From Bradyrhizobium sp. CCBAU 53340 (lineage in GTDB: Bacteria > Pseudomonadota > Alphaproteobacteria > Rhizobiales > Xanthobacteraceae): 64,000 nucleotides of DNA. Each line of letters begins with the position of its first letter. Positions within the stretch are counted from its first letter, which is position 1. The notes beneath the pieces were generated by a model. That model was not told the origin of the DNA and did no database searches. It worked only from the letters and a program-made list of their open reading frames with translations. Shown piece after piece: positions 51,852-60,630 of the stretch. A program made the translations under genes and the position numbers. The stretch covers positions 5,642,001 to 5,706,000 of the forward strand of contig NZ_CP030055.1 in NCBI RefSeq assembly GCF_015291645.1, given 5' to 3'.

Positions 51852-52538
51852 ATGACGGCCATGAGAACTGAGACGAGCAACGAGACAAGGCTGCGCGAGG
51901 ATATCTGCCGGTTCGGACGGTCGCTGTTCGAGCGCGGGCTGACGCCGGGCTCCTCCGGCAATATCAGCGTCCGCCTGGACGGCGGCGGCTGGCTGGTGAC
52001 GCCGACCAACGCCTCGCTCGGCTTCCTCGATCCGGCAAAGCTGTCCCGGCTGGACGATCAAGGCCGGCTGGTGTCGGGCGATGCGCCGACCAAGGAAGTT
52101 CCACTACACACTGCGCTCTACGACACGCGCGGAAGCGCACGGGCAATCGTGCATCTGCATTCAACGCACTCGGTCGCGCTCTCGATGCTGCCCGAGATCG
52201 ACCCACGCGCCGCGCTGCCGCCGATGACGGCCTATTATCTGATGAAGTGCGGCGCCACCGCGCTCGTGCCCTACTACCGTCCGGGCGATCCTGCGGTCGC
52301 GGATGCGATCAAGGGACTGGCGGGAAAATATTCGTCCGTGCTGCTCGCCAATCACGGCCCCGTCGTTGCCGGCGACACGCTGGAAGCGGCGGTGTTCGCG
52401 ACCGAGGAGCTGGAGGAGACGGCGAAGCTGTACCTGCTGCTGCGCGGGATGAACCCGCGATATCTGTCACCGGAGCAGGTCGCAGATTTGGTGAAAGTGT
52501 TCGGGGTGACGTTGCCGGAGCATGGGCACGGGCATTGA
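51852..52538 (+). CDS. otnC: 3-oxo-tetronate 4-phosphate decarboxylase (class II aldolase fold)
   Basis: 228 aa class II aldolase/adducin family. TPGSSGNISVRLDGGGWLVT binds phosphate; PTKEVPLHTALYDTR has the catalytic Glu; the zinc ligands are in VHLHSTHSVALS and in LLANHGPVVAG. It releases CO2 to give dihydroxyacetone phosphate, completing threonate catabolism. Divergent from ltnD, unlike arrangements with all genes on one strand. Start at ATG 51852; a second ATG lies three codons later. Confidence 0.91.
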   Translation: MTAMRTETSNETRLREDICRFGRSLFERGLTPGSSGNISVRLDGGGWLVTPTNASLGFLDPAKLSRLDDQGRLVSGDAPTKEVPLHTALYDTRGSARAIVHLHSTHSVALSMLPEIDPRAALPPMTAYYLMKCGATALVPYYRPGDPAVADAIKGLAGKYSSVLLANHGPVVAGDTLEAAVFATEELEETAKLYLLLRGMNPRYLSPEQVADLVKVFGVTLPEHGHGH

Positions 52539-52579
52539 CGGCGCGCGCTGCTGGGCCGACCAATGCCACCTCGCTCTCC

Positions 52580-52686
52580 GTTGTCATTCCCCGCGAAGGC
52601 GGGGAATCCAGTACGCCGCGGCTCATCCGAACCTCTCTGACGTCTCTGGAATACTGGATCGCCCGCCTTCGCGGGCGATGACACCG
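52580..52686. repeat. Intergenic inverted repeat, family C (copy 3)
   Basis: GTCATTCCCCGCGAAGGCGGGGAATCCAGTACGCCGCGGC and CTGGAATACTGGATCGCCCGCCTTCGCGGGCGATGACACC. It separates the convergent otnC and livF genes. Confidence 0.87.
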
Positions 52687-52717
52687 AGTATGTTGCGCGA
52701 ATGCGCGCCCAACACTT

Positions 52718-53422
52718 CTACAGCCCCAGATACGCCTTTCGCACGTCCGGGTTGCCCTTGATCTCCGCCGACGGGCCCTGCATCAGCACCCGACCGGTCT
52801 GCAGGATATAGGCGCGATCGGCGATCTCAAGGCACTCGGCCATGCGCTGCTCGACGATCAGCACGGTCATGCCGGCATCGCGGATGCGCAGCACCGCCTG
52901 AAAAATCTCGTCGACGAGCTTGGGCATGATGCCCTGCGACGGCTCGTCCAGCATCAACAGCCGCGGGCGCGTCATCAGCGCGCGGCCGATCGCGAGCATC
53001 TGCTGTTCGCCGCCGGAGAGCGTCTCGGCGCGTTGGTCGAGCCGTTCGGACAAGCGCGGAAACAGCTTGAAGACGAGCTCCAGCGGTCCCTCGCGATCCG
53101 CCTCGCCGCGATAGAGATAGCTGCCGAGGCGCAGATTGTCGCGCACGGACAGGCGCGGGAACAGGCGGCGATTCTCCGGCACGTAGGCGATGCCGGCCGC
53201 TGTGATGTGGTGTTGCGCCATGCCGTTGAGCTGCTTGCCATCGAAGGTCACGGTGCCCGAGCGCGGCCGCTCGGCACCGGCGATCGACTTCAGCAACGTC
53301 GACTTGCCGGCCCCGTTGGCGCCGGCGACACAGACGATCTCGCCCTTGGTGACCTCGATGCTGACCGCGGAGATCGCGACCAGGCCCTGATAGGCGGTCG
53401 TGACTTCACGCACGCTGAGCAT
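52718..53422 (-). CDS. livF: Branched-chain-type ABC transporter ATPase LivF
   Basis: 234 aa. Walker A GANGAGKSTLLKSI, signature LSGGEQQMLAIGRAL, Walker B LLMLDEPSQG. It hydrolyses ATP for a Liv/HAAT-type uptake system; overlaps livG by 17 bp. Last gene of the leftward liv operon. Ligand class (amino acid, amide or other) is set by the binding protein and is unknown. Confidence 0.95.
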   Translation of the reverse strand: MLSVREVTTAYQGLVAISAVSIEVTKGEIVCVAGANGAGKSTLLKSIAGAERPRSGTVTFDGKQLNGMAQHHITAAGIAYVPENRRLFPRLSVRDNLRLGSYLYRGEADREGPLELVFKLFPRLSERLDQRAETLSGGEQQMLAIGRALMTRPRLLMLDEPSQGIMPKLVDEIFQAVLRIRDAGMTVLIVEQRMAECLEIADRAYILQTGRVLMQGPSAEIKGNPDVRKAYLGL

Positions 53423-54137
53423 GACGATCTCCCAGATATGCGCTGATCACCTTGGGGTCGCGGACGACCTCGGTGGGCTTGCCCTCGACCAGCACCTTGC
53501 CGAGGTCGAGCACGATGGCGCGATCGACCAGCGGCATCACGATCTCCATGACGTGTTCGACCATCAGCACCGTGATGCCGGCATCGCGGACCTTTCGCAC
53601 CAGCGCCACGCCGGTCTGCGCCTCGGTCGGCGTCAGGCCGGTGAGGACTTCGTCGAGCAGCAGCAGCTTCGGTTCGGTCGCGAGCGCGCGGGCGACTTCG
53701 AGGCGGCGCTTCTCGGCCGGCACGAGATCGCTCGCGAGCACGTCGGCGCGCGCGGCAAGCCCGGTGAATTCCAGCACCTCATAGGCCTTGCGGCGCGCCT
53801 CGCGCATCACCGTATTGCGCACGAGAGCACCGACGATGACGTTGTCGATCACGGTCATGGTCTCGAAGCTCTTGACGACCTGGAAGGTGCGCCCCACCCC
53901 GCGCTGGCAACGCTCGGCCGCGGGCATGTGGGTGACATCCTCGCCATCGAACCAGATCGAGCCCTGCGTTGGCGGCAGGACGCCGGCGATGAGATTGAAC
54001 AGCGTCGACTTGCCGGCACCGTTCGGGCCGATCAGGCCGACGATCTCGCCGCGGCCGACCGAGATCGAGACGTCGCTGTTGGCGACGAGGCCGCCGAAGC
54101 GCTGCCAGACGCCGCGGGTTTCGAGGAGCGCAGTCAT
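53406..54137 (-). CDS. livG: Branched-chain-type ABC transporter ATPase LivG
   Basis: 243 aa. Walker A GPNGAGKSTLFNLIAG and Walker B PKLLLLDEVLTGL are normal. The signature helix reads DLVPAEKRRLEVARAL instead of LSGGQ-like, a variant also seen in some alphaproteobacterial LivG (from memory). Pairs with LivF. ATGA overlap with livM upstream. Start at MTALLETRGV (ATG 54137). Confidence 0.94.
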   Translation of the reverse strand: MTALLETRGVWQRFGGLVANSDVSISVGRGEIVGLIGPNGAGKSTLFNLIAGVLPPTQGSIWFDGEDVTHMPAAERCQRGVGRTFQVVKSFETMTVIDNVIVGALVRNTVMREARRKAYEVLEFTGLAARADVLASDLVPAEKRRLEVARALATEPKLLLLDEVLTGLTPTEAQTGVALVRKVRDAGITVLMVEHVMEIVMPLVDRAIVLDLGKVLVEGKPTEVVRDPKVISAYLGDRHAQRA

Positions 54138-55117
54138 CGCGTCGCCCCCGTTTTCTTCGCGCGTGAGAACAGGCTCACCAGACCCTGTGGCAGAGCCAGC
54201 GAGATCGCCACGATCAACGCGCCGTAGACAATGAGGTCGACGCCGCGCCCCGTGCCGCCGAACTTGTAGCGCGTCAGTTCGGTCAGCGGGATCAAGATGG
54301 CGGCGCCGAGCACCGGCCCCCACAAGGTGCCGATGCCGCCCAGCACGGCGGGCAACGCCATCAGCAGCGAGAACTGGAATCCCATGACGCTTTCCGGATC
54401 GATGTAGGAAACGAACTGGGCGTAGAAGCTCCCGCCCACCGCGACCAGGAAGGCGGAGACGGCGGCCGCGCCCATCTTCGAATTGAACACGTCAACACCG
54501 AGGCTCTCGGCTGCGTCCGGATTATCCTTCACCGCACGCCACCAGAAGCCCCATTTGGAATCCTCCAGCCACCAGGTGACGAACCAGGCAAGGCAGCACA
54601 GCACCAGCGCGAAATAGAAGTACGGCAGCTTGGTGCGCGGGAACTGGAATTTCAGCCAGCTGTCGCCGCGGATTGGGATGGTGATGCCCATCGCCGCCCC
54701 CGCCCAATCCCAGTTCTGGAACAGCAGCAGCCCGATCTCTGCGATGACGATGGTCGCAATCACGAAGTAATGGCCACGCAGGCGGAAGAAGGGATAGCCG
54801 AGCCCCATCGCGATGACAGCCGCGATCATGCCGCCGGCGAGCATGCCGAACCAAGGCAACACGCCGAACTTGGTGAACAGGAGCTCGGTGGTGTAGGCGC
54901 CAATGCCGAAATAGAGCGCGTGCCCCAGCGAAATCTGTCCGCAATAGCCGGACAGGATGTTCCAGCTCTGCGACAGTCCCGCATACATCAGCGTCAGGAT
55001 CAGGATGTTCTGGACGACGACGTCCTTCACGAACAATGGCGTCAGCGCGGCGATCACGGCGAGCACCGCGGCGATAATGAGGTCGCGGCGGCGCCGCGCG
55101 GCAAAATTCTTGTCCAT
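54134..55117 (-). CDS. livM: Branched-chain-type ABC transporter permease LivM
   Basis: 327 aa, about ten hydrophobic segments. LivM signature SWNILSGYCGQISLGHALYFG near residue 50 and VKDNPDAAESLGVDVFNSK in the cytoplasmic coupling loop. ATG 55117 overlaps the livH TGA as TGATG; a GTG one codon earlier is also possible. Confidence 0.94.
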   Translation of the reverse strand: MDKNFAARRRRDLIIAAVLAVIAALTPLFVKDVVVQNILILTLMYAGLSQSWNILSGYCGQISLGHALYFGIGAYTTELLFTKFGVLPWFGMLAGGMIAAVIAMGLGYPFFRLRGHYFVIATIVIAEIGLLLFQNWDWAGAAMGITIPIRGDSWLKFQFPRTKLPYFYFALVLCCLAWFVTWWLEDSKWGFWWRAVKDNPDAAESLGVDVFNSKMGAAAVSAFLVAVGGSFYAQFVSYIDPESVMGFQFSLLMALPAVLGGIGTLWGPVLGAAILIPLTELTRYKFGGTGRGVDLIVYGALIVAISLALPQGLVSLFSRAKKTGATR

Positions 55118-55995
55118 CACATCGACCCGAACAGGCCACGCGGCCGGATGAAGACCACGAGCAGGTACACGGCATAGATGCCGACCGACTTCAGCGAGGG
55201 CGGCAGCATCAGGGCGGTCATCGCTTCGACCAGGCCGACGATGATGCCGCCGGCGAAGGCGCCGAACACGCTGCCGAAGCCGCCGAGCGCCACGGTGACA
55301 TAGGCGATCAGCGCAAAGGACGCGCCGACGTCAGGATAGATATAGAAGAACACCGCCATGATCGCGCCGGCGAGACCGACCAGCGCGGCACCGAGACCCC
55401 AGCCGAGCGCGAACACGCGGTTCTTGTCGATGCCGACCAGCGCGACCGCGCCAGGGTCTTCGCGGGTCGCTTCCAGCGCTCGCCCGAAGTCGGTGCGATG
55501 GATGAAGACATAGAGGCCGGCAAAGGCAAGGATCGAGACCAGCGCGCCGATCAGCTGCGGCTCCGGCAGGAAGATTCCGGCGACCGAGATGGTCTTGCTG
55601 CCGAGCCAGGACTGCGGAATGCTGCGATAGTCCGGCGTAAAGAAGAACTGCGCAAGGCCCCTCATCACGATGGCGAGGCCAAAGGTGGAGAAGATCTGCA
55701 CCATGCCTGCATTGGTCTTGGCCCGCATGGCGAAGCGCACGATCAGCAGGTAGACCACCGCTCCGAGTACGAAGAGCGCGGCGGCAACCAGCGGCGCCGA
55801 CAGCAACGGATCGATGGCAAAGAACGTGAACAGGAAGAACGACACGTACATCGCGATCATCAGGAACTCGCCATGGGCGAAGTTCACGACGTCCATCAGG
55901 CCGAAGATCAGCGCGAGGCCGACCGCGATCAGTCCATAGAGCAGGCCCATCAGCAGGCCGCTCGCGAGACTTTGAATAATGGCTTGGGCTGTCAC
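55117..55995 (-). CDS. livH: Branched-chain-type ABC transporter permease LivH
   Basis: 292 aa, about eight membrane segments. It has GLLYGLIAVGLALIFGLMDV and NFAHGEFLMIAMYVSF, EATREDPGAVALVGIDKNRV (coupling helix) and FGSVFGAFAGGIIVGLVEAM. Start taken at GTG 55995 with GGGGA 8 nt upstream; an ATG at 56022 lies inside repeat E2 and is less likely. Confidence 0.93.
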   Translation of the reverse strand: MTAQAIIQSLASGLLMGLLYGLIAVGLALIFGLMDVVNFAHGEFLMIAMYVSFFLFTFFAIDPLLSAPLVAAALFVLGAVVYLLIVRFAMRAKTNAGMVQIFSTFGLAIVMRGLAQFFFTPDYRSIPQSWLGSKTISVAGIFLPEPQLIGALVSILAFAGLYVFIHRTDFGRALEATREDPGAVALVGIDKNRVFALGWGLGAALVGLAGAIMAVFFYIYPDVGASFALIAYVTVALGGFGSVFGAFAGGIIVGLVEAMTALMLPPSLKSVGIYAVYLLVVFIRPRGLFGSM

Positions 55996-56016
55996 CGCAT
56001 CATCCCCACACTCAGA

Positions 56017-56112
56017 CCTCATCCTGAGGAGCGCGCCCTCGGCGCGCGTCTCGAAGGATGGCCCACCCTCGTCCTTCGAGACGCGGGCTGCGCCCGCTCC
56101 TCAGGATGAGGG
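56017..56112. repeat. Intergenic inverted repeat, family E (copy 2)
   Basis: CCTCATCCTGAGGAGCGCGCCC and GGGCTGCGCCCGCTCCTCAGGATGAGG form the outer stem; CGTCTCGAAGGA and TCCTTCGAGACG form the inner one. It lies between the binding-protein gene and livH within one transcription direction, so it may lower permease expression relative to the binding protein. Confidence 0.87.
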
Positions 56113-56147
56113 TGGGAGCTAGCGTCGTTGCTCCCGCTTCGAAGCGC

Positions 56148-57392
56148 CTACTTCATCGGCCAGGTCGCTTCGGCGATCGCGGCCTGCGGCGGGAAGATCG
56201 TGACGAACTTGCCGCCGACATACTGCAGCAGCACGGGGTCGGCGTCGTTGTTCTGGCCCATCTCGTCGAACTTCACGCGCTTCCAGGGCATGATGGTCTG
56301 CTCGCCCGGGATCTCGGTGGCGGCCAGCGCGTCGCGGATCTTCTCGCCATCAGTCGACTTGGCGCGGTTGATGGCGTCCGCGAGGATGATCAGGCCCATG
56401 AACTGGCGCGAGGTGAGATCGTTGAAGTCCTTGCCAGAACGGGCCTTGAACATCTCGTTGATCTTGCCGACCATCGGACGCTTCTGCGCGAGATCGAGCG
56501 AGAAGGTGCCGCGGGAGATCACGCCTTCGAGCTTGTCGCCGACCGCGTCATAGAGCGCCTTCTCGGAGAAGCCGGCGTCCTGCGCCACGATCGCGTTCGG
56601 CTTGTAGCCGAGCTCGGCCATGGTCTTGACCAGCAGAATGCCGTCGGTTGTGTAGCTCGAGGGCATCAGCACGTCTGCATTTGCGGTCTTGAGCTGCTGC
56701 ACCTCGGCCGAGAGCGAGGGCGAGTTGGCGCGGTACTTGATGTTGGAGACGATCTTGTAGCCACGCTCGCCGGCGATCTTGGCCTGGGCGTTGCCGGAGT
56801 CGGTGCCGAAGATGGTATCCTCGTGAAACAGCGACAGCGTCTCGATCTTGATGCCCTTCTTCTTCATGGCGTCGAAGAAGTCGAACATCGCCGCCGAGTA
56901 CATCTCGTCATGCGGCGCGGCGCGGAAGTAATATTTCAGGCCGTTGCGATGCAGGCTCGGCGAGGAGTTGTCGGCCGAAACGAACGGGATCTGGTAGCGT
57001 TCGCAGATCTGGCTGACGGTGACGGCGACTGCACTCTGATAGGTGCCGATGATGGCGGAGACCTTCTCCTGCGTGATCAGGCGCTCGGCTTCGGCGCGGC
57101 CCTTCTGCGGATCGGCCTGATGGTCGGCGAACACGAGACGCACCTTGGCGCCGCCGAGGCCCGGCAGGCCCTCGCCCTTGGCCAGCGGCAGATCGAAATC
57201 GGTATCCTTGTTGATGACCTCGAGCGCGGTCTCGTAGGCCTTCTGCGCGTCGACGCCCTGCTGCGCGCTGCCGCCGGAGAACGGATAGATCACGCCGATC
57301 ACGACTTCGGAGGTCTGGGCACGCGCGGCGAGCGGCACCAGCGCGGCAGTGGCGGTAGCGCCGAGCAGAACATCGCGGCGAGAGATCGTCAT
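56148..57392 (-). CDS. Liv-type ABC transporter substrate-binding protein
   Basis: 414 aa periplasmic type I binding protein. The signal peptide MTISRRDVLLGATATAALVP has a twin-arginine (SRRDVLLG), with the mature start near AARAQTSEVVIGVI. VIGVIYPFSGGSAQQGVDAQ, IIGTYQSAVAVTVSQIC and YQIPFVSADNSSPSL are the ligand-cleft segments. It supplies ligand to LivHMGF. Residues that would define leucine binding are not conserved enough to name the ligand. Confidence 0.92.
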   Translation of the reverse strand: MTISRRDVLLGATATAALVPLAARAQTSEVVIGVIYPFSGGSAQQGVDAQKAYETALEVINKDTDFDLPLAKGEGLPGLGGAKVRLVFADHQADPQKGRAEAERLITQEKVSAIIGTYQSAVAVTVSQICERYQIPFVSADNSSPSLHRNGLKYYFRAAPHDEMYSAAMFDFFDAMKKKGIKIETLSLFHEDTIFGTDSGNAQAKIAGERGYKIVSNIKYRANSPSLSAEVQQLKTANADVLMPSSYTTDGILLVKTMAELGYKPNAIVAQDAGFSEKALYDAVGDKLEGVISRGTFSLDLAQKRPMVGKINEMFKARSGKDFNDLTSRQFMGLIILADAINRAKSTDGEKIRDALAATEIPGEQTIMPWKRVKFDEMGQNNDADPVLLQYVGGKFVTIFPPQAAIAEATWPMK

Positions 57393-57482
57393 GGCAGAGT
57401 CCCCTGTTACTAAATTTTGCGCGTATCGAATGAAGCGATTGACGAAGAGCGTAAAGCCTGAAGAAGCAGCAAATGCTGCCCG

Positions 57483-58298
57483 CTAGATCACGGCCATGTT
57501 CCTGTTCTTCAGATCCGTCACCAGCATCAGGCCGGGCGAGTGCGTGATCGCGAACGGAACCTTGGCGGCATTGATGACCGATTGCGGCGTGACGCCGCAG
57601 GCCCAGAACACCGGGATCTCGTCATCGGCGACAGGCACGGGATCACCGTAATCCGGTTTGGCGATGTCCTTGATGCCGATCAGATGAGGATGACCGAGAT
57701 GCACGGGCGCGCCGTGCACGGCGGGATAGCGCGAGGTGATCTGCACGGCGCGGATCGCATCCGCCGGCTTGAACGGGCGCATCGAGACGACCATCGGTCC
57801 CGCGAACGGGCCTGATGCGCCGCAGGCGATGTTGGTGCGGTACATTGGCACGCGCACGTTCTGCTCGATGTGGCGGATCGGCATGCCCTCGTCGAGCAGC
57901 GCCTCCTCGAACGAGAACGAGCAGCCGAGCACGAAGGTCACGAGGTCGTCGCGCCAGTAGCCGGTGATGTCGGTCGGCTCGTCGACCACTTCGCCGTCGC
58001 GCCAGACGCGGTAGCGCGGCACGTCAGTGCGAATGTCGAGATCGGCGCCAAGTGCAGGGATGTAGGGACTGCCGACATCGGACATACCGATGATCGGGCA
58101 CGGCTTCGGATTGAGTTGGCAGAAGCGGTGGAAGGCACTGGCGTAGTCCGCCGGCAGGATCGCAAGATTGCCCTGGACGAAGCCGGGGGCGATCCCCGCG
58201 GTAGAGCCGACCTGGCCGCTGCGATAAGCGAGCCGTGCCTGGCGGCTCGGGAGCGTGTCGGGTGTTTCAGTTTGCTGCACTGCCACCAAAACAGTCAT
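57483..58298 (-). CDS. UPF0317 / DUF1445 putative hydro-lyase (D-glutamate cyclase family)
   Basis: 271 aa, family-typical length. Landmarks: [69 protein letters not shown] and [12 protein letters not shown] with its conserved Cys, then [12 protein letters not shown]. Eukaryotic relatives interconvert D-glutamate and 5-oxo-D-proline. Its place upstream of the binding protein suggests it acts on the imported compound. Divergent from the LysR gene. Confidence 0.9.
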   Translation of the reverse strand: MTVLVAVQQTETPDTLPSRQARLAYRSGQVGSTAGIAPGFVQGNLAILPADYASAFHRFCQLNPKPCPIIGMSDVGSPYIPALGADLDIRTDVPRYRVWRDGEVVDEPTDITGYWRDDLVTFVLGCSFSFEEALLDEGMPIRHIEQNVRVPMYRTNIACGASGPFAGPMVVSMRPFKPADAIRAVQITSRYPAVHGAPVHLGHPHLIGIKDIAKPDYGDPVPVADDEIPVFWACGVTPQSVINAAKVPFAITHSPGLMLVTDLKNRNMAVI

Positions 58299-58379
58299 GC
58301 GATCGACCTGCCTATAAACTCGACAAAGACAGCCAACACCAAGCGTGCTATAAAGTCTAATCTTCCTTTCTAATCGATA

Positions 58380-58400
58380 TCGATAAATCTAATTTATCGA
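58380..58400. promoter_or_regulatory. Perfect 21-bp inverted repeat, probable LysR operator
   Basis: TCGATAAAT-CTA-ATTTATCGA is perfectly symmetric and contains the T-N11-A form of LysR sites. A second palindrome, ATCGATATCGAT (58373-58384), overlaps its left end. It lies 18 bp before the LysR start, in the 119-bp divergent gap to the UPF0317 gene, so one site could control both directions and the regulator itself. Confidence 0.72.
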
Positions 58401-58417
58401 ACGGGAAAATCCTTCCA

Positions 58418-59335
58418 ATGCTGGACTTCAGGTCGATCGAAACCTTCCTCTGGGTTGTGAAGCTCGGCAGCTTCCGAGGCGCCGCAGCACGGCTCAATAC
58501 GACCCAGCCGGCGATCTCCCAGCGCATCGCCCAGCTCGAACGCGAGATGGGCGTCAAGCTCCTGAACCGCGATCATCGCGTGGCCTCGCCGACGCCGAGC
58601 GGTCGGCAGATGATGGTCTATGCAGAGAAGCTGATCGGCTTGCGCGCCGCGATGATGGCCGAGATCGGCGACGCTTCCGCGATGCGCGGCGTGATGCGGC
58701 TCGGCGTCGCCGAGACCATCGTGCATACCTGGCTGCCGCGGCTGGTGAAGAGCGTCAACGAGATCTATCCGAACCTTTCGCTGGAGATCGAGGTCGACAT
58801 CACGCCGAACCTCACCGCGCGCCTGCTTGCGCAGGAGATCGAACTTGCTTTCGTGGTCGGACCGCTGTCGGCCTCGGGCGTACATAACCGGCTGCTCGCC
58901 GACTATCCAATCGGCTTTCTGGCGAGCCCATCGCTCGGGCTCGGCAAAGGCCCGGTGACGCCCACCGATCTCGCGCGGTTTCCGATCATCACCTTCCCGC
59001 GCAAGACCAGGCCCTACGAGGTCGTGCGCGAGCTGTTCGATCGGCCGGATCTGCCGCCAATCCGCCTGCACGCCTCCGCGTCGCTTGCGACTGTGATTCA
59101 CATGGCCGTGGAAGGGCTCGGGATCGCCGTCATCCCCGACGCCATCGTCGAGAACGAGCTCGCCGATGGCCGGCTGCAATTGCTCGATACCGATCTGAAG
59201 ATCGCGCCGCTGACATTCACGGCAAGCTGGCTCGCCTCGCCTGACGTCGTCGCGGTGCAGCGCGTCGCCGAGCTTGCATGTCAGATTGCGCAGAGCAGCC
59301 TCGCGGTTGACGCGCCCGCGCCGGCGCGTCATTGA
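58418..59335 (+). CDS. LysR-family transcriptional regulator
   Basis: 305 aa. The N-terminal helix-turn-helix is SFRGAAARLNTTQPAISQRI, then LEREMGVKLLNRDHR. A periplasmic-binding-fold sensor occupies about 90-295 (MRLGVAETIVHTWLPRLV; GIAVIPDAIVENELADGRL). It probably controls the operon that follows (32 bp to the next gene) and the divergent UPF0317/liv genes through the inverted repeat in front of it. Effector unknown. Confidence 0.93.
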   Translation: MLDFRSIETFLWVVKLGSFRGAAARLNTTQPAISQRIAQLEREMGVKLLNRDHRVASPTPSGRQMMVYAEKLIGLRAAMMAEIGDASAMRGVMRLGVAETIVHTWLPRLVKSVNEIYPNLSLEIEVDITPNLTARLLAQEIELAFVVGPLSASGVHNRLLADYPIGFLASPSLGLGKGPVTPTDLARFPIITFPRKTRPYEVVRELFDRPDLPPIRLHASASLATVIHMAVEGLGIAVIPDAIVENELADGRLQLLDTDLKIAPLTFTASWLASPDVVAVQRVAELACQIAQSSLAVDAPAPARH

Positions 59336-59367
59336 AAAAGGCGCCGGACAAACGAGAGAGCCAACGC

Positions 59368-60618
59368 ATGAGCCGAGCCGCGACCAACCTGCAAATCGAT
59401 TCCGCCCGCCTCTGGGGCTCCATCCACGAGACCGCGCAATTCGGCGCGACGGCCAAGGGCGGTGTGCGGCGGCTGACGCTGAGCAGCGAAGACAAGCAGG
59501 TTCGCGACTGGTTCCGAAAAGCCTGCGAGGACGCCGGCCTCGAAGTGCATACCGACGCACTCGGCTCGCAATTCGGCCTGCGCAAGGGCCGCGACATGTC
59601 GAAGCTGCCCGTCGGCATCGGCTCGCATCTCGACACCCAGCCGACCGGCGGCAAGTATGACGGCATTCTGGGTACGCTCGGCGCGCTCGAAGTGATCCGC
59701 ACCCTGAACGATGCCGGCATCGAGACCGAGGCGCCGATCTGCGTCGTCAACTGGACCAATGAAGAGGGCTCGCGCTTTGCCCCGGCGATGATGGCCTCCG
59801 CCGCTTACGTTGGCGATTTCACCACCGACGACATCCTCTCGCGCAAGGACATCGAGGGGACGAGCGTCGGCCAGGCGCTCGACAGCATCGGCTATCGCGG
59901 CGACAAGCCGGTCGGCTTCCAGAAGCTCGGCTGTTTCGTCGAATTGCACATCGAGCAGGGTCCGATCCTGGAAGCCGAAGGCAAGACCATCGGCGTGGTC
60001 GATTCCGGCCAGGGCGTGCTCTGGTACGACGGCAAGATTTCCGGCTTCGAGAGCCACGCCGGCTCGACGCCGATGCCGCTGCGGCGCGATGCGCTCGCGA
60101 CGCTGTCCGAGATCGTGCTGGCGATGGAGGCCATCGCCAAGAAGCACGGACCGAACGCGGTCGGCACCATCGGCGAGGCCGTGATCGCCAATCCCTCGCG
60201 CAACGTCATCCCCGGCGAGATCGCCTTCACCATGGACTGCCGCAGCGCCGACGGCGCCATCATGGATGCGCTCGATCGGGACTTGCGCGCCGCGATCGCC
60301 GAGATCGCCGCGCGGCGCAAGGTCGACGTCACGATTGATCTCGTCTGGCGCAAGCCGCCGACGCATTTCGATCCCAAGCTCATCGCAGCGGTCGAGAACG
60401 CCGCAAAGACGCTCGGCTATTCGTCCCGGCGCATCACCTCCGGCGCCGGCCACGACGCCTGCAACCTCAACACGATCATGCCGGCGGCGATGGTGTTCGT
60501 ACCGTGCAAGGACGGCATCAGCCATAACGAGCTGGAGGATGCCACGCAGCCCGATTGCGCCGCTGGCACCAACGTGCTGATGCACACCGTGCTGGCGATC
60601 GCCGGCGTCGCATCCTGA
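59368..60618 (+). CDS. Zn-dependent M20 amidohydrolase (N-carbamoylase/allantoate amidohydrolase-like)
   Basis: 416 aa. Zinc site: His87 in GIGSHLDTQPTGGKYDG with Asp98, and the Glu132-Glu133 pair in WTNEEGSRFAPAM. ELHIEQGPILEAEG and SGAGHDACNLN are the later ligand and substrate segments. This branch hydrolyses N-carbamoyl groups (N-carbamoyl-L-amino acids, beta-ureidopropionate, allantoate). Start at MSRAATNLQI (ATG 59368). 12 bp before the next gene. Confidence 0.9.
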   Translation: MSRAATNLQIDSARLWGSIHETAQFGATAKGGVRRLTLSSEDKQVRDWFRKACEDAGLEVHTDALGSQFGLRKGRDMSKLPVGIGSHLDTQPTGGKYDGILGTLGALEVIRTLNDAGIETEAPICVVNWTNEEGSRFAPAMMASAAYVGDFTTDDILSRKDIEGTSVGQALDSIGYRGDKPVGFQKLGCFVELHIEQGPILEAEGKTIGVVDSGQGVLWYDGKISGFESHAGSTPMPLRRDALATLSEIVLAMEAIAKKHGPNAVGTIGEAVIANPSRNVIPGEIAFTMDCRSADGAIMDALDRDLRAAIAEIAARRKVDVTIDLVWRKPPTHFDPKLIAAVENAAKTLGYSSRRITSGAGHDACNLNTIMPAAMVFVPCKDGISHNELEDATQPDCAAGTNVLMHTVLAIAGVAS

Positions 60619-60630
60619 TCGGAGACAGAC

